From NCBI RefSeq assembly GCF_000412695.1, contig NC_021499.1:3038001-3102000 (forward strand): a stretch of 64,000 nucleotides of DNA. Reading direction: 5' to 3'. The notes beneath the pieces are model-generated. The model was given only the letters and a program-made list of their open reading frames with translations, did not search any database and was not told where the DNA came from. Source of the DNA: Pseudomonas resinovorans NBRC 106553. Lineage in GTDB: Bacteria > Pseudomonadota > Gammaproteobacteria > Pseudomonadales > Pseudomonadaceae. The position numbers and the translations under genes were made by a program. Shown in pieces: positions 43,284-51,263 of the stretch (position 1 is its first letter; the number at the start of each line of letters is the position of its first letter).

Positions 43284-44782
43284 CAGAAGCGCTCCAGTTC
43301 GGGGAAGGGCATTTGGCCATGGTGCACGTGCATGGCGCCGAACTCGGCGCAGCGGTGCAGGGTGGGGATGTTCTTGCCGGGATTGAGTAGGCCGGTGGCG
43401 TCGAAGGCTGCTTTCACGCCGTGGAACAGGGTCAGTTCGTCGGCGTTGAACTGGGCACACATCTGGTTGATCTTTTCGCGTCCCACGCCGTGTTCGCCGG
43501 TAATGCTGCCGCCCACCGCCACGCAGAGTTCGAGGATCTTGCCGCCCAGAGCTTCGGCCCGCTCCAGTTCTCCGGGCTGGTTGGCATCGAAGAGGATCAG
43601 CGGGTGCATGTTGCCGTCGCCGGCATGGAACACGTTGGCCACCCGCAGGCCGTACTCGGCCGACAGTTCAGTAATTCCGCGCAGGACGCCGGGCAGTTCG
43701 CGGCGTGGGATGGTGCCGTCCATGCAGTAGTAGTCCGGCGAGATGCGGCCCACCGCCGGGAAGGCATTCTTGCGTCCGGCCCAGAAGCGCACCCGCTCGG
43801 CTTCGTCGCGAGCCAGGCGCACTTCGGTGGCGCCGGCTGTTTCCAGCACCTGGCGAACCCGCTCGCAATCGTCGTGGACGTCCGCCTCAACACCGTCCAG
43901 TTCGCAGAGCAGGATGGCTTCGGCGTCCACCGGGTAGCCGGCGTGGATGAAGTCCTCGGCGGCGCGAATGGCCAGGTTGTCCATCATCTCCAGGCCACCG
44001 GGAATGATGCCGGCGGCAATGATGTCGCCCACCGCGCGGCCGGCCTTTTCCACCGAATCGAAGGCCGCCAGTAGCACCTTGGCCACCTGCGGTTTGGGCA
44101 GCAGCTTGACCGTGACCTCGGTGATCACGCCGAGCATTCCTTCTGAGCCCGTGAACAGTGCCAGCAGGTCGAAGCCGGGGCTGTCCAGCGCATCCGAGCC
44201 CAGGGTAAGGCGTTCGCCTTCCACGGTGAGGATGTCCACCTTGAGCAGGTTGTGCACGGTCAGCCCGTACTTGAGGCAGTGCACGCCGCCGGCGTTCTCC
44301 GCCACGTTGCCGCCGATGGAGCAGGCGATCTGCGAGGAGGGGTCCGGTGCGTAGTAGAGGTCGAAGGGCGCTGCCGCCTGGGAAATCGCCAAGTTGCGCA
44401 CGCCAGGCTGGACCCGGGCGAAGCGCCCGGACGGGTTCACTTCGAGGATGCGGTTGAAGCGCGCCATCACCAGCAGGATGCCCTGCTCAAGGGGCAGGGC
44501 TCCGCCGGAAAGTCCGGTGCCAGCACCGCGGGCCACCACCGGTACCTGGTGCTCATGGCAGAGCTTGAGCAACTGTTCCACCTGCTCAACACGCTCGGGT
44601 AGCACCACCAGCATCGGCGTAGTGCGGTAGGCGGACAGGCCGTCGCATTCGTAGGGTTTGAGGTCTTCCTCTTGGTGGAGGATGTCCAGGTCGGGCAGCC
44701 GCTCGCGCAGTTCGGCCAGCAGCGCGGTTTTGTCGACCTTCGGCAGCGCGCCGTCGACGCGCTCGTCGTAGAGGATATTCAT
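43283..44782 (-). CDS. glcD: Glycolate oxidase subunit GlcD
   Basis: Predicted 499 residues, the expected length. The FAD_binding_4 domain shows VVARGAGTGLSGGALP near residue 88 and IACSIGGNVAENAGGVHCLKYG near residue 150. The C-terminal FAD-oxidase domain includes VFHAGDGNMHPLILFD and SITGEHGVGREK, with metal/substrate residues. It is the catalytic flavin subunit of glycolate oxidase. It is the first gene of the glc operon, divergent from glcC, with GlcC-type operators between them. Confidence 0.96.
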   Translation of the reverse strand: MNILYDERVDGALPKVDKTALLAELRERLPDLDILHQEEDLKPYECDGLSAYRTTPMLVVLPERVEQVEQLLKLCHEHQVPVVARGAGTGLSGGALPLEQGILLVMARFNRILEVNPSGRFARVQPGVRNLAISQAAAPFDLYYAPDPSSQIACSIGGNVAENAGGVHCLKYGLTVHNLLKVDILTVEGERLTLGSDALDSPGFDLLALFTGSEGMLGVITEVTVKLLPKPQVAKVLLAAFDSVEKAGRAVGDIIAAGIIPGGLEMMDNLAIRAAEDFIHAGYPVDAEAILLCELDGVEADVHDDCERVRQVLETAGATEVRLARDEAERVRFWAGRKNAFPAVGRISPDYYCMDGTIPRRELPGVLRGITELSAEYGLRVANVFHAGDGNMHPLILFDANQPGELERAEALGGKILELCVAVGGSITGEHGVGREKINQMCAQFNADELTLFHGVKAAFDATGLLNPGKNIPTLHRCAEFGAMHVHHGQMPFPELERF

Positions 44783-44798
44783 GGCAGGCTCATCGGTC

Positions 44799-44806
44799 TT
44801 GTTGTT
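44799..44806 (-). promoter_or_regulatory. Crc/Hfq-type CA motif before glcD
   Basis: AACAACAA on the minus strand, 16 bases before the glcD start; it would place glycolate use under catabolite control. Confidence 0.45.
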
Positions 44807-44881
44807 GTGGCGCCAGCGTTTGCCGGGGCGTTTGTAGAACCATCATTGGTCCCGCTTCAGCTGGCCGTCCATTGGTCTGTC

Positions 44882-44898
44882 AACTGGTCCTACCAGTT
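44882..44898. promoter_or_regulatory. GlcC-type operator 1
   Basis: AACTGGT-CCT-ACCAGTT is a perfect 7+7 inverted repeat of the TGGTnnnACCA type used by FadR-family regulators such as GlcC and PdhR, placed between glcD and glcC. Confidence 0.8.
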
Positions 44899-44990
44899 TC
44901 TGTGACAAATAGAGCTAAGGTTGTTCATTGCTACTAAAGCGGTCTCTATGCTGTAGGGAGTTTCATTCAAGCCTTGAAAGGGTGTTTAGC

Positions 44991-45007
44991 AACTGGTCCT
45001 ACCAATT
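44991..45007. promoter_or_regulatory. GlcC-type operator 2
   Basis: AACTGGT-CCT-ACCAATT, one mismatch from operator 1, lying 13 bases before the glcC start codon, consistent with autoregulation. Confidence 0.78.
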
Positions 45008-45020
45008 TGAGGAGAGGCCA

Positions 45021-45794
45021 ATGTCCAGCGAAAAGACTGACGAACGTCGACACGTCGCCGATGTGGTGGCCGAGCGCATCGAGCAATTGATCGTCGATGG
45101 CGTGCTCAAGAGCGGCCAGTCGCTGCCTTCTGAGCGACGCCTGTGCGACAAGCTGGGCATTTCCCGTTCGGCCCTGCGCGAGGGGCTGAAGGTGTTGCGT
45201 GGGCGCGGCATCATCGAAACCCGCCAGGGTAGTGGTTCCTATGTGGCTGAGCTGACCGGACCGCGCGATTCCAGTCCGCTGATGCACCTGTTCAGATCCC
45301 AGCCGCGCACCCTCTACGACCTGTTGGAAGTGCGCGCGCTGCTGGAGGGCGAATCCGCCAGGTTGGCCGCGCTGCGCGGTACCCAGGCGGACTTCGTGCT
45401 GATTACGCGACGTTACGAGGAAATGCTTGCGGCCCATGCTGCTCCAGAGGGCCTTGACTCCCAGGAACATGCGCACCTCGACCATGCTTTCCATCTGGCG
45501 GTATGCGAGGCCTCCCATAACCCGGTCCTGGTGCACACCCTGAAATCGCTGACCGACCTGATGTTGAGCTCGGTGTTTGCCTCGGTTAACAACCTCTACC
45601 ACCGGCCGCTCAGCCTGAAACAGCTGGATCGCCAGCACTCCCGTCTCTACCACGCAGTGACCGAGCGCTTGCCCGACCAGGCTCAGCGCGCGGCCCGCGA
45701 TCACATCCACGGCATTCGCGACAGTCTCAAGGAGATCGAGCAGGAAGAGCAGCGGTTGGTACGGGCGACCCTGCGCCTCGAAGGCTGGGCTTGA
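45021..45794 (+). CDS. glcC: GntR/FadR-family regulator of the glc operon
   Basis: Predicted 257 residues from the ATG at 45021 with GAGGAGAGG upstream. The winged helix spans residues 14-75 (LPSERRLCDKLGISRSALREGLKVLRGRGII), followed by an FCD all-helical ligand domain with metal-type histidines (HLDHAFH near residue 154). GlcC activates glycolate genes in response to glycolate. The divergent glcDEFGB cluster and the two TGGTCCTACCA sites support the name. Confidence 0.93.
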   Translation: MSSEKTDERRHVADVVAERIEQLIVDGVLKSGQSLPSERRLCDKLGISRSALREGLKVLRGRGIIETRQGSGSYVAELTGPRDSSPLMHLFRSQPRTLYDLLEVRALLEGESARLAALRGTQADFVLITRRYEEMLAAHAAPEGLDSQEHAHLDHAFHLAVCEASHNPVLVHTLKSLTDLMLSSVFASVNNLYHRPLSLKQLDRQHSRLYHAVTERLPDQAQRAARDHIHGIRDSLKEIEQEEQRLVRATLRLEGWA

Positions 45795-45875
45795 GCGCGA
45801 TTCGCAGCGGCGGGCTTCCATGTTCGCCCAGGGGGGGAGTGTCACTGGAGGTCTTTCTCCGCTCGTAATGCCATA

Positions 45876-45903
45876 AAAAAGGGCATGGATTGTGCCCATG
45901 CCC
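45876..45903 (-). terminator. Terminator after amidohydrolase B2
   Basis: An 8-bp stem GGGCATGG/CCATGCCC followed on the minus strand by six T residues, 26 bases past the stop codon. Strong intrinsic terminator. Confidence 0.88.
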
Positions 45904-45928
45904 TGTCGCTAGCGAAGTCCGCACCGGA

Positions 45929-47128
45929 TCAGTCGCGGACGCCCTCCAGCAAACCTTTCAAGTTGGTGCTCATGACACGCTGAGCCTGGGCATCGCTGAG
46001 ATCCTCGATGTCCTTGAAGAAGTCCCACGGGTGGCTCAGGCCTTCCGGGTGCGGCCAGTCGCTGCCAAAGAGCACGCGGTTGTCACCCATGATCTCGCAG
46101 ATACGCAGCACCGGGTCCTCGTAGAACGGCGAGATGAAGACGTGCTTCTTGAAGCTTTCCACCGGGTCTTGTTTGAAGGCCTTTGGCATCTTCTTGTAGT
46201 TCATCGCCAAACGTTCCAGCAGCGGCTCCAGCCAGGAGCTGCCGTTCTCCAGCGAGGCCACGCGCACGTCCGGGAAACGGTCGAAGACGCCGTGGCAGAC
46301 CAGCGAGGTCAGGGTGTCGGAGATGGCGCGCCCCATCCAGTCCAGGGTTTCGGCAAAGGGATCCTTCTCGAAGGGACGGAATTCGCCCTTGCCACCGGCG
46401 GTCCACCAGCGGTTGATCTTGTCGTAGCCGGAGTCGGAGACATGCAGCATGACGAAGATCTTCGCCTCGTTGACCCTGGCCCAGAACGGGTCGAACTCCG
46501 ACATGCCTGGAGCGCGGCCCTCCATCGGGTCTTTGGTGCCGGCGACCGGGGCAGGGCGGATGCCTACGACACGAGCACCATGTTTCAGGACGTACTCCAG
46601 CTCTTCGACAGCGCGATCGACATCGAAGAGGTTGATCATCGGCACCGGGAACAGTCGATTCTCGCGGGCGAAACCGCAGCCCTCGGCCAGCCAGCGGTTG
46701 GAGGCGTGCATCAGGGCGGCAATCACATCCGGCTTGTCAGCCAGGCGTTCTTCAATCACCGAGGCCAGGGTGGGAATGAACAATGCGGCATGAATCTTCT
46801 GCTCGTCCATCACCTTCAGGTGTGCGGCACCATCGAAGAAGGCCGGGTCCGAGGGTATCGGCTCGCCGCCGATTTCACGCAGCGACAGGCCCTCGGGGTT
46901 CTCACCGCGGTACCACTTTTCGTGAGCGCCCGGTGCAGCCACCACATCGAAAGTCGGGTTCGGGATGTAGTCGCTGATCACGCCGCCGACGGCCAATTTG
47001 GTACGGCCGTTGACCTGCACGTATTGGAATTCCTTGCGGTATTCCTTGGGCAGGTGGGTCAGGAAGGCCTCCGGCGGCTCGTAGAAGTGCCGGTCGACAT
47101 CGTAGATCGGGTAATTGACGTTACGCAT
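45929..47128 (-). CDS. Amidohydrolase-2 family protein, type B (copy 2)
   Basis: Predicted 399 residues. Two adjacent ATGs exist; the second (47128) sits better behind GAGG. The N-terminus YDVDRHFYEPP has the same His14-x-x-Glu17 signature, and FGSDWPHPEGLSHPWDFF closes the barrel as in the 32246-33433 protein, to which it is highly similar over its length. It is a one-gene unit with its own terminator and a shared operator 34 bases upstream. The duplication of type B enzymes on both sides of the glc block suggests related steps on related intermediates. Confidence 0.85.
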   Translation of the reverse strand: MRNVNYPIYDVDRHFYEPPEAFLTHLPKEYRKEFQYVQVNGRTKLAVGGVISDYIPNPTFDVVAAPGAHEKWYRGENPEGLSLREIGGEPIPSDPAFFDGAAHLKVMDEQKIHAALFIPTLASVIEERLADKPDVIAALMHASNRWLAEGCGFARENRLFPVPMINLFDVDRAVEELEYVLKHGARVVGIRPAPVAGTKDPMEGRAPGMSEFDPFWARVNEAKIFVMLHVSDSGYDKINRWWTAGGKGEFRPFEKDPFAETLDWMGRAISDTLTSLVCHGVFDRFPDVRVASLENGSSWLEPLLERLAMNYKKMPKAFKQDPVESFKKHVFISPFYEDPVLRICEIMGDNRVLFGSDWPHPEGLSHPWDFFKDIEDLSDAQAQRVMSTNLKGLLEGVRD

Positions 47129-47162
47129 CATGACCTCTGTGATCGGTCTGGTTGATTAGTGA

Positions 47163-47181
47163 AACTGACTGCATGTTAGTT
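47163..47181. promoter_or_regulatory. Shared operator element, site 9
   Basis: AACTG-ACTGCATGT-TAGTT, 34 bases before amidohydrolase B2. Left arm AACTGAC is perfect. Confidence 0.7.
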
Positions 47182-47229
47182 ATGTGTGTGCGTCAAGACA
47201 GCTTGGATTGACGCGTATCAAGAGTTATT

Positions 47230-47248
47230 AACTGACGTGTTATCACTG
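47230..47248. promoter_or_regulatory. Shared operator element, site 10
   Basis: AACTG-ACGTGTTAT-CACTG, left half perfect, right half weak, 29 bases before the SDR at 47278. Together with site 9 it gives each divergent gene its own copy. Confidence 0.5.
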
Positions 47249-47277
47249 ATTGGGCCTCCGGCCCGGAGAAACGAAGC

Positions 47278-48015
47278 ATGAGCGACGCATTGGCGGGGAA
47301 GATTGCAGTAGTAGTTGGCGGGAGCAGCGGGATAGGCCTGGCGACTGTGGCTGCCCTATTGAGGGCGGGCTGCGCGGTGCGTGCCACCGGGGTCTCCGCA
47401 GCAGAAATTGAGGCCTGCCGGGCCGACTCTGAGCTGGCCGGCGCAGTGTTCGACCTGCTTGATGTCCGCGATAGTGAGGCGGTGACGCGCTACTTCTCCG
47501 AGCTCGAGCGCTTGGACATCCTGGTCAACTCCGCTGGTATCGGTCGGGGGGCTGCGGAGTTCGAGGAAGAGGGCTTCCTGCAGACGGTGGAGATCAACCT
47601 CAACGGTTCCATGCGTTGTTGCTATTCCGCCCGCGAGCTGTTGGCGCGTAATGGTGGAGCCATCGTCAACCTGGCCTCGGTTATGAGCTTCTTCGGCAGC
47701 CCCACGGCGCCGGCCTACTCCGTCAGCAAGGGCGGTGTAGTCCAGTTGACCCGTAGCTTGGCGGTGGCCTGGGGCAAGGAAGGTATTCGGGTCAACGCCG
47801 TGGCGCCGGGCTGGACCGATACCCCAATGACCCGAGGTATCCAGGAGCATGCCGCCGAGCGTAATGCCCGGGTGCTGGCGCGTACGCCTCTCGGGCGCTG
47901 GGCCCGGCCGGAAGAGATAGCAGCGTGCATTCTGTTTCTGGTATCGCCGGCAGCCTCGTTCGTCACTGGTCATGTGCTGGCGGCGGATGGCGGATACATG
48001 GCCAACGGCGTTTGA
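47278..48015 (+). CDS. Short-chain dehydrogenase/reductase
   Basis: Predicted 245 residues. GGSSGIGLA near residue 13, NSAGIGRG near residue 82, catalytic YSVSK near residue 146 and the C-terminal TGHVLAADGG are intact. Note the GGSSGIG variant of the nucleotide motif. It is an NAD(P)-dependent oxidoreductase with unknown substrate, transcribed alone between a shared operator and a strong terminator. Confidence 0.88.
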   Translation: MSDALAGKIAVVVGGSSGIGLATVAALLRAGCAVRATGVSAAEIEACRADSELAGAVFDLLDVRDSEAVTRYFSELERLDILVNSAGIGRGAAEFEEEGFLQTVEINLNGSMRCCYSARELLARNGGAIVNLASVMSFFGSPTAPAYSVSKGGVVQLTRSLAVAWGKEGIRVNAVAPGWTDTPMTRGIQEHAAERNARVLARTPLGRWARPEEIAACILFLVSPAASFVTGHVLAADGGYMANGV

Positions 48016-48020
48016 ACTTG

Positions 48021-48050
48021 GGCCCGGCATTCGCCGGGCCTTTCTTTTTC
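48021..48050 (+). terminator. Terminator after SDR
   Basis: Perfect 8-bp stem GGCCCGGC/GCCGGGCC with 4-base loop followed by TTTCTTTTT. Confidence 0.9.
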
Positions 48051-48210
48051 TGCTCCGCCTTTTGCATTCGTGGCAACCCCTGCATCCATGTCACCGCCGA
48101 CAGTTCGCAGCGGCTGAAGCGCTGCAACCCTGTTGCCCGGGACCCAAGCACCGCATAGCCTTCCCCTCTAATCCGGCCTGTCGGATCAAAGGCAGTTCAA
48201 CAAGAGATAA

Positions 48211-48230
48211 ATTGACAGCATGTTGTCAAT
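48211..48230. promoter_or_regulatory. Palindromic MarR-type operator ATTGACA-N6-TGTCAAT
   Basis: A perfect 7+7 inverted repeat ending 21 bases before the regulator start. MarR proteins commonly bind such repeats at their own promoters. Confidence 0.65.
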
Positions 48231-48251
48231 CTGGAAATGAGGTGTCATAGT

Positions 48252-48761
48252 TTGAGCAAGACGTCCGATTCAAGTGGTGCAGTGACGTTCGATCACTCGG
48301 TCCACAGCGAGCAGGGTGCTCGCCTGGCTGAGCTGGTCGATGAGGTGTTGCGTTTGCACGGTCGGGTGATGAGTGCAAGGAAGCCGGCAGCGCTGGGCAG
48401 TTCCGCTCAGATCATCGTGCTGGCCTCGGTGGTCTTGGCGCAGGAGCCGCCCACCGTGGCGCGCATTGCGCGCAGCCTGGGCTACAGCCGTCAGGCAGTG
48501 CAGCGGGTGGCCGATGTGCTGGTGGAGGACGGGCATGTCCTCTACGTGGACAACCCTCATCACAAGACTTCCAAGCAGCTGGTTCCCACTGAACAGGGGC
48601 GCCGGGCCTACGCCGAGGCCAACCGGGAAAGCGCGGAGTGGACCGAGCGCATCTCCCGTGGGCTGGAAGTCGTGGATTTGGAGCAGACGTTGAGTGTGCT
48701 GAGGCAAATTCGCCGGAACCTCGAGCTGGACAAACAAGAGTCCGCAGGAGGGCCGGCATAA
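48252..48761 (+). CDS. MarR-family regulator
   Basis: Predicted 169 residues if the TTG at 48252 is used, which has GAGG at 9 bases; an ATG at 48237 would add five residues but has poor spacing. The winged helix is visible: PTVARIARSLGYSRQAVQRVADVLVEDG near residue 75 with the wing YVDNPHHKTSKQL. It probably represses the operon that follows (kinase to CoA ligase) and itself through the palindrome at 48211-48230. Its ligand is likely an acyl-CoA or acid of that pathway. Confidence 0.8.
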   Translation: MSKTSDSSGAVTFDHSVHSEQGARLAELVDEVLRLHGRVMSARKPAALGSSAQIIVLASVVLAQEPPTVARIARSLGYSRQAVQRVADVLVEDGHVLYVDNPHHKTSKQLVPTEQGRRAYAEANRESAEWTERISRGLEVVDLEQTLSVLRQIRRNLELDKQESAGGPA

Positions 48762-48770
48762 CAACAAGAA
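48760..48770 (+). promoter_or_regulatory. Crc/Hfq-type CA motif after the MarR gene
   Basis: AACAACAAGAA, two overlapping AAnAAnAA matches between the regulator and the kinase gene. Confidence 0.4.
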
Positions 48771-48819
48771 CCAGGTAAACGGGAGGTGGTCGATGGTCGC
48801 AACAGTGAGTGATCCGCGC

Positions 48820-48842
48820 CGCCCCGCCAGTCAGGCGGGGCG
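48820..48842. other. GC-rich hairpin before the kinase gene
   Basis: A perfect 9-bp stem CGCCCCGCC/GGCGGGGCG with 5-base loop and no T-run, 21 bases before the kinase start. It could separate regulator and operon expression by mRNA processing or attenuation. Confidence 0.5.
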
Positions 48843-48863
48843 AGCAGTCAGGGAGCGAACCAG

Positions 48864-49928
48864 ATGACTTGGACCCTTCCCGATTTCGACGGACTGCTCG
48901 ACTGGGCCGCCCTGGCCCCTTGGGTCGAGTCGGCCGGTCTGCCTGGTCGTGGTCCGGTGACAGAAGTCACCCAACTGACCGGCGGCTCGCAGAACAATCT
49001 GTTCCTCATGCAGCGTGGCGAAACCCGTTTCGTGCTGCGTCGCCCGCCGCGTCATCTGCGCACCAACAGCAACGAGACCATGGCCCGTGAGGCTCGGGTC
49101 CTGGCGGCGATCGCAGGCAGCAACGTACCCCATCCACGTCTGTTGGCCGCCAGCACTGATGGCGCGGTGATGGGTGTCAATTTCTATGCGATGGAGCCAC
49201 TGGAGGGCTTCTCTCCTGCGGGTCAGCTGCAGGGACGCTATGCCACGGATGCCAGCTGGCGCCGGAGCATGGGAGAAGAGTTCGTCCGCGCCGCGGCAGC
49301 CCTGGGCGGATTGGACTATCAGTCCCTCGGCCTCGAGGGCTTCGGTCGGCCCAATGATTGGCATGGTCGCCAGGTGGAACGCTGGCGCTCGCAGCTGGAC
49401 GGTTACCGTGACACTCCCGGCTACAGCGAGACCTCCTTGTCGCATGTCGACGAGGTGGGTCGCTGGCTCTCCGACAATGTCCCCTCGGATGGCCGCATCG
49501 GCATCATTCACGGCGATTTCCAGTGGCCCAACGTCATGTTTTCCCTGCACGCGCCCCGAATTTCCGGGCTGATCGACTGGGAACTCTCCACCCTCGGGGA
49601 TCCACTGCTGGATCTGGCCTGGGTGCTGACCTCCTGGCGCGAGCGGGGCGACCCCGAGGGCGGCGCCGGTGCCAAGCCGGTGGTGGAGCCCTGGGATGGT
49701 TTCATGAGCCGCTCCGAGCTTATCGCCCTCTACGGCGAGCTGAGCGGTCGTGACATGGCAAGCATGCCGTGGTTCTTCGTTCTGGCCTGCTACAAGCTCG
49801 CCTGCCTGCTCGAAGGCACCTATGCACGCTCGCTGATCGGCAAGGCCCCGAAAGAATTGGGGGACTACCTGCACGACTACGCCACCTGGCTGATGGCCAA
49901 GGCCCGACAACTCATCGCCACCGCCTGA
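48864..49928 (+). CDS. APH-like phosphotransferase (LvaA/ACAD10-type acyl-CoA kinase)
   Basis: Predicted 354 residues. The aminoglycoside-phosphotransferase fold is clear: N-lobe TQLTGGSQNNLFLMQRG near residue 34, catalytic loop HGDFQWPNVMF near residue 214, and metal-binding GLIDWELSTLGDPLLDLAW near residue 234. The STLGDPLLDLAW block is typical of the ACAD10/11 and LvaA group, which phosphorylates 4-hydroxyacyl-CoAs. The next gene is an acyl-CoA dehydrogenase, matching the kinase-dehydrogenase fusion in mammals. No LvaB-like small partner gene is seen. Function in antibiotic resistance is unlikely in this setting. Confidence 0.86.
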   Translation: MTWTLPDFDGLLDWAALAPWVESAGLPGRGPVTEVTQLTGGSQNNLFLMQRGETRFVLRRPPRHLRTNSNETMAREARVLAAIAGSNVPHPRLLAASTDGAVMGVNFYAMEPLEGFSPAGQLQGRYATDASWRRSMGEEFVRAAAALGGLDYQSLGLEGFGRPNDWHGRQVERWRSQLDGYRDTPGYSETSLSHVDEVGRWLSDNVPSDGRIGIIHGDFQWPNVMFSLHAPRISGLIDWELSTLGDPLLDLAWVLTSWRERGDPEGGAGAKPVVEPWDGFMSRSELIALYGELSGRDMASMPWFFVLACYKLACLLEGTYARSLIGKAPKELGDYLHDYATWLMAKARQLIATA

Positions 49929-49961
49929 CGCGGTCCGCCGAAACTGCCTGGAGCACAACAG

Positions 49962-51263
49962 ATGTGGGACTTTTCCACCGACCCCGAATTTCAAGCCAAG
50001 CTGGACTGGATCGACCGATTTCTGCGTGAGGAAGTGGAGCCGCTGGATGTGCTCTATCCCTCGGTAAGCGTTGTTTATGACACCCGCCACGAGAAATCCC
50101 GCGCAATCCTCAGGCCACTGCAGGAGAAAGTACGCCAGCAGAAGCTCTGGGCCTGCCACCTCGACCCACATCTGGGCGGGGAGGGTTATGGTCAACTCAA
50201 GCTGGCGCTGATGAATGAGCGCCTGGGCAGATCCCTCTGGGCGCCCACGGTTTTCGGTACCGCCGCACCGGACACCGGCAACGCCGAGATTCTCGCCATG
50301 TTCGGCACCCCCGAGCAGAAAGCACGCTACCTGCAGCCACTGCTGGATGGCGACATCGTTTCCTGCTTCTCGATGACCGAGCCTCAGGGTGGTGCGGATC
50401 CGCGGGTGTTCACCACCACCGCCGTGCGCGATGGCGAACACTGGGTGATCAATGGCGAGAAGTGGTACTCCTCCAATGCCCGTTACGCCGAGTTCATCCT
50501 GGTACTGGCAGTGACCGCAGCGGACGCGCCGATCCAGAACCGCATGTCCATGTTCATCGTGCCGCGGGAGACTCCGGGTCTGGAAATCATCCGCAACGTG
50601 CCGCACATGGGCGAGCGCCTTGAGCAGGACGAAGCCACCGAAGGCTACCTGCGCTACGACAATGTGCGGGTGCCGCTGGACCATATGCTCGGCGATATCG
50701 GTGGCGGATTCGCGGTGGCTCAGGCACGTCTTGGCGGAGGCCGCATTCACCATGCCATGCGCACCGTAGGCCAGTGCCAGCGTGCGCTGGACATGATGTG
50801 CGAGCGGGCCCTCAGCCGGTACACCCAGGGCACCCTGCTGGCGGAGAAGGGCACGGTACAGGCCATGCTCGCCGACACGCAGATCGAGCTGGAGCAGTTC
50901 CGCCTGCTGGTACTCAAGACCGCCTGGATCATCGACAACAGCCACGGCGATCCGCGCAAGGCGCGCGCCCATATCGCCATGGTCAAGGTGGCAATGGCAA
51001 AGATCTATTACGAGATCGTCCGCCGCGCCATCCATCTGCACGGCTCACTCGGGGCGACTTTCGAAACTCCCTTGGCCTACATGTGGAACAACGTGCCCAC
51101 CATGGGCCTGGCCGATGGCCCGACCGAGGTGCACCAGGTCACCGTCGCCCGTGAACTGCTGCGCAACTACAAGGCTGCCGAGGGTCTGTTCCCCTCCGAA
51201 CACCTGCCGCCGAAGATCGCCGCCGCCCGTGACCGTTACGCCGACATCCTGGGGGAGCAATGA
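49962..51263 (+). CDS. Acyl-CoA dehydrogenase (LvaC/ACAD11-like)
   Basis: Predicted 433 residues. Flavin and acyl-CoA segments include CFSMTEPQGGADPRVFTTTA near residue 130, WVINGEKWYSSNA and the C-terminal GPTEVHQVTVARELLR. The length and motif fit the ACAD10/11 subgroup, whose members work after a hydroxyacyl-CoA kinase and eliminate the 4-phosphate to give an enoyl-CoA, and may also do ordinary dehydrogenation. It starts 33 bases after the kinase gene and overlaps the SDR that follows. This pairing is the main support for the assignment. Confidence 0.87.
   Translation: MWDFSTDPEFQAKLDWIDRFLREEVEPLDVLYPSVSVVYDTRHEKSRAILRPLQEKVRQQKLWACHLDPHLGGEGYGQLKLALMNERLGRSLWAPTVFGTAAPDTGNAEILAMFGTPEQKARYLQPLLDGDIVSCFSMTEPQGGADPRVFTTTAVRDGEHWVINGEKWYSSNARYAEFILVLAVTAADAPIQNRMSMFIVPRETPGLEIIRNVPHMGERLEQDEATEGYLRYDNVRVPLDHMLGDIGGGFAVAQARLGGGRIHHAMRTVGQCQRALDMMCERALSRYTQGTLLAEKGTVQAMLADTQIELEQFRLLVLKTAWIIDNSHGDPRKARAHIAMVKVAMAKIYYEIVRRAIHLHGSLGATFETPLAYMWNNVPTMGLADGPTEVHQVTVARELLRNYKAAEGLFPSEHLPPKIAAARDRYADILGEQ

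Noticed and set aside
48864..49928. Aminoglycoside resistance gene
   Set aside because: The phosphotransferase fold is shared, but the STLGDPLLDLAW block and acyl-CoA dehydrogenase neighbour point to the acyl-CoA kinase group.
48831..51041. A 736-codon open frame on the minus strand
   Set aside because: It is antisense to the kinase and acyl-CoA dehydrogenase, whose motifs are clear. Long antisense frames are common at this GC content; its translation is low-complexity His/Gln/Gly-rich without domains.
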